A stretch of DNA of 6,862 nucleotides, from contig CALCUH010000116.1 in NCBI GenBank assembly GCA_937907165.1, positions 1-6,862 of the forward strand, in the 5' to 3' direction. Origin of the DNA: an uncultured Bacteroidales bacterium (GTDB lineage: Bacteria > Bacteroidota > Bacteroidia > Bacteroidales > Paludibacteraceae). Under the pieces are notes generated by a model. The model worked only from the letters and a program-made list of their open reading frames with translations. It had not been told where the DNA came from and did no database searches. The position numbers were made by a program, and so were the translations under genes. The number at the start of each line of letters is the position of its first letter. The first letter of the stretch is position 1. Shown here one piece after another: positions 6,058 through 6,862 of this stretch.

Positions 6058-6161
6058 GAAGAATTTTTCTCTCATAATGGGAAGCCGCAACACACGAAAC
6101 TGTTGCGGCTTCTTTTCTTCATTTCCCTTAACTCGCCGCCAACTGGAGGATGAGGCAAGTG
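5644..6161 (+). repeat. 518-bp perfect direct repeat, copy 2
   Basis: Identical to 3181-3698 throughout. The bases just outside differ (T5643 against A3180, G6162 against T3699). After this copy no leader repeat or protease follows, so 6161 marks the right edge of the duplicated module. Confidence 0.97.
6081..6116 (+). terminator. Intrinsic terminator of the protease-lipoprotein operon
   Basis: The same 11-bp stem, 10-nt loop and T-rich tail as at 3618-3653, 23 nt after the lipoprotein stop codon. It separates the operon from pckA downstream. A short open frame starting inside the stem (6077) has no coding features and is not annotated. Confidence 0.9.
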
Positions 6162-6315
6162 GATTTAAAGCAACCTACTCAATAATCATAACAAGCATAC
6201 CTGACAATCACCAAAAAAAATTCCATAAAAAGTCCAACTCTCCCCGCTTTTCCAGCCATTCCGAAAATTTATTTTTGTTTTTCCCCCAACACACCTATTA
6301 ATTAAAATATTTTAT

Positions 6316-6323
6316 TAAATTTG
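6316..6323 (+). promoter_or_regulatory. Candidate -7 promoter element of pckA
   Basis: TAAATTTG fits the Bacteroidota -7 consensus TAnnTTTG and would start transcription near 6328-6331, giving a 5' UTR of about 80 nt. No TTTG is found at the usual 19-21 nt upstream; the nearest (6274-6277) is too far. The promoter may depend on an activator, or the true site may differ. Confidence 0.45.
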
Positions 6324-6340
6324 CGTGGAATGAAAAATTG

Positions 6341-6359
6341 GGATGAAGTGAATTCATCC
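6341..6359 (+). other. Hairpin in the predicted pckA 5' UTR
   Basis: GGATGAA (6341-6347) and TTCATCC (6353-6359) form a 7-bp perfect stem with a GTGAA loop, about 10-15 nt after the predicted transcription start and 50 nt before the ATG. There is no T-tract, so it is not a terminator. It could stabilise the mRNA 5' end or bind a regulator. Confidence 0.4.
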
Positions 6360-6409
6360 ATCATTAACAAAGGATAATTTTTTAATAAACATATAGAATT
6401 AAAGTTAGC

Positions 6410-6862
6410 ATGGCAAACTTAGATTTATCAAAGTACGGCATCACGGGATCAACAGTGATCGCCCACAATCCCTCTTACGAGGAGCTCTTCAAGGAAGAGA
6501 CAAAAGCAGGTCTTAGCGGCTACGAAGTAGGTCAACAAACAGAGCTCGGCGCTGTAAACGTAATGACCGGAATCTACACAGGACGTTCTCCTAAAGACAA
6601 ATATATCGTGATGGACAAAAACTCTAAGGACACTGTATGGTGGACTTCAGAGGAGTACAAGAACGATAACCACCCAATGAGCGAAGAAGTTTGGGCTAAG
6701 GTAAAGGAAATCGCGAAGAAAGAGCTTTGCAACAAGGAGCTTTATGTAGTGGACGCATTCTGCGGCGCTAACAAGGCTACTCGTTTGGCAGTTCGTTTCA
6801 TCGTGGAGGTAGCATGGCAAGCACACTTCGTGAAGAACATGTTCATCCAACCTACCGCTGAG
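6410..6862 (+). CDS. pckA: Phosphoenolpyruvate carboxykinase (ATP), N-terminal part
   Basis: The first 151 codons of a gene that continues past the window edge; the full family length is about 530-540 residues. The enzyme interconverts oxaloacetate plus ATP with phosphoenolpyruvate, CO2 and ADP in the cytoplasm. In succinate-forming anaerobic Bacteroidota it often runs toward oxaloacetate. TGRSPKDKYIV (about 58-68) and VVDAFCGAN (about 117-125), followed by TRLAVRFIVEVAWQAHFVKN, are near-exact matches to the N-terminal half of ATP-type PEP carboxykinases such as the E. coli enzyme. The arginine of GRSPKDK is a substrate-binding residue. The catalytic P-loop and metal-site residues lie beyond the window and cannot be checked. 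The ATG at 6410 is the first in frame after an A/T-rich, SD-less leader, and MANLDLSKYGI is a plausible beginning. Codon use is orderly, with no sign of transfer. Confidence 0.97.
   Translation, partial: MANLDLSKYGITGSTVIAHNPSYEELFKEETKAGLSGYEVGQQTELGAVNVMTGIYTGRSPKDKYIVMDKNSKDTVWWTSEEYKNDNHPMSEEVWAKVKEIAKKELCNKELYVVDAFCGANKATRLAVRFIVEVAWQAHFVKNMFIQPTAE

Larger units (their letters stand above)
6162..6409. other. Intergenic region upstream of pckA
   Basis: Together with the terminator region this makes about 350 bases without a gene. The sequence from 6162 to 6300 is A- and C-rich with no visible motif, palindrome or credible reading frame. The right part holds the -7 element and the 5' UTR hairpin listed separately. 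No copy of the leader repeat is present. Confidence 0.6.

Noticed and set aside
2810..6161. A transposon or prophage carrying the duplicated module
   Set aside because: No transposase, integrase, terminal inverted repeats or target duplication at either edge; direct duplication with recombination explains what is seen.
6077..6301. A 74-codon open frame downstream of the second lipoprotein
   Set aside because: It starts inside the terminator stem and reads through low-complexity intergenic DNA; the equivalent frame after copy 1 diverges as soon as the repeat ends.

Overview
The window looks like a chromosomal fragment from a fibre-degrading, gut- or rumen-type member of the Bacteroidota (probably Bacteroidales). 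Four things point there. The xylanase ends in a type IX secretion (T9SS) C-terminal sorting domain. Promoters follow the Bacteroides -33/-7 pattern (TTTG / TAnnTTTG). Genes lack Shine-Dalgarno sites and are preceded by A/T-rich leaders. The predicted lipoproteins carry acidic residues directly after the lipid-anchor cysteine.

Layout, all on the + strand. (1) 1-2409: one monocistronic gene for a secreted GH10 endo-xylanase with an Ig-like domain, a CBM6-like domain and a T9SS tail, with a textbook promoter upstream and a strong intrinsic terminator downstream. (2) 2410-2809: gene-free DNA holding a pair of small GC-rich palindromes of the dispersed-repeat type. (3) 2810-6161: a partly duplicated module. 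Copy 2 (3766-6161) has a promoter and ~80-nt leader, a C10 (streptopain-like) cysteine protease lipoprotein, a small ~225-aa lipoprotein 20 nt downstream, and a terminator. Copy 1 (2810-3698) has nearly the same leader joined almost directly to a paralogous lipoprotein and an identical terminator, without a protease. The last 518 bp of the two copies are base-for-base identical, while the first halves of the two lipoprotein genes differ. (4) 6162-6409: intergenic region with a -7-like promoter element and a hairpin in the likely 5' UTR. (5) 6410 to the end: the first 151 codons of ATP-dependent phosphoenolpyruvate carboxykinase (pckA), cut by the window edge.

Working together: the xylanase would act on plant xylan outside the cell. 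PEP carboxykinase is a housekeeping enzyme of the succinate/gluconeogenic C3-C4 node and is not obviously linked to its neighbours. The accessory piece is the protease/lipoprotein module. Its structure (shared leader, protease gained or lost between copies, homogenised 3' halves, diverged N-terminal halves) suggests that the lipoprotein is a dedicated partner of the C10 protease, for example an inhibitor, immunity protein or chaperone, with an orphan second copy. That functional link is inference from gene order only. No family function could be read from the lipoprotein itself.
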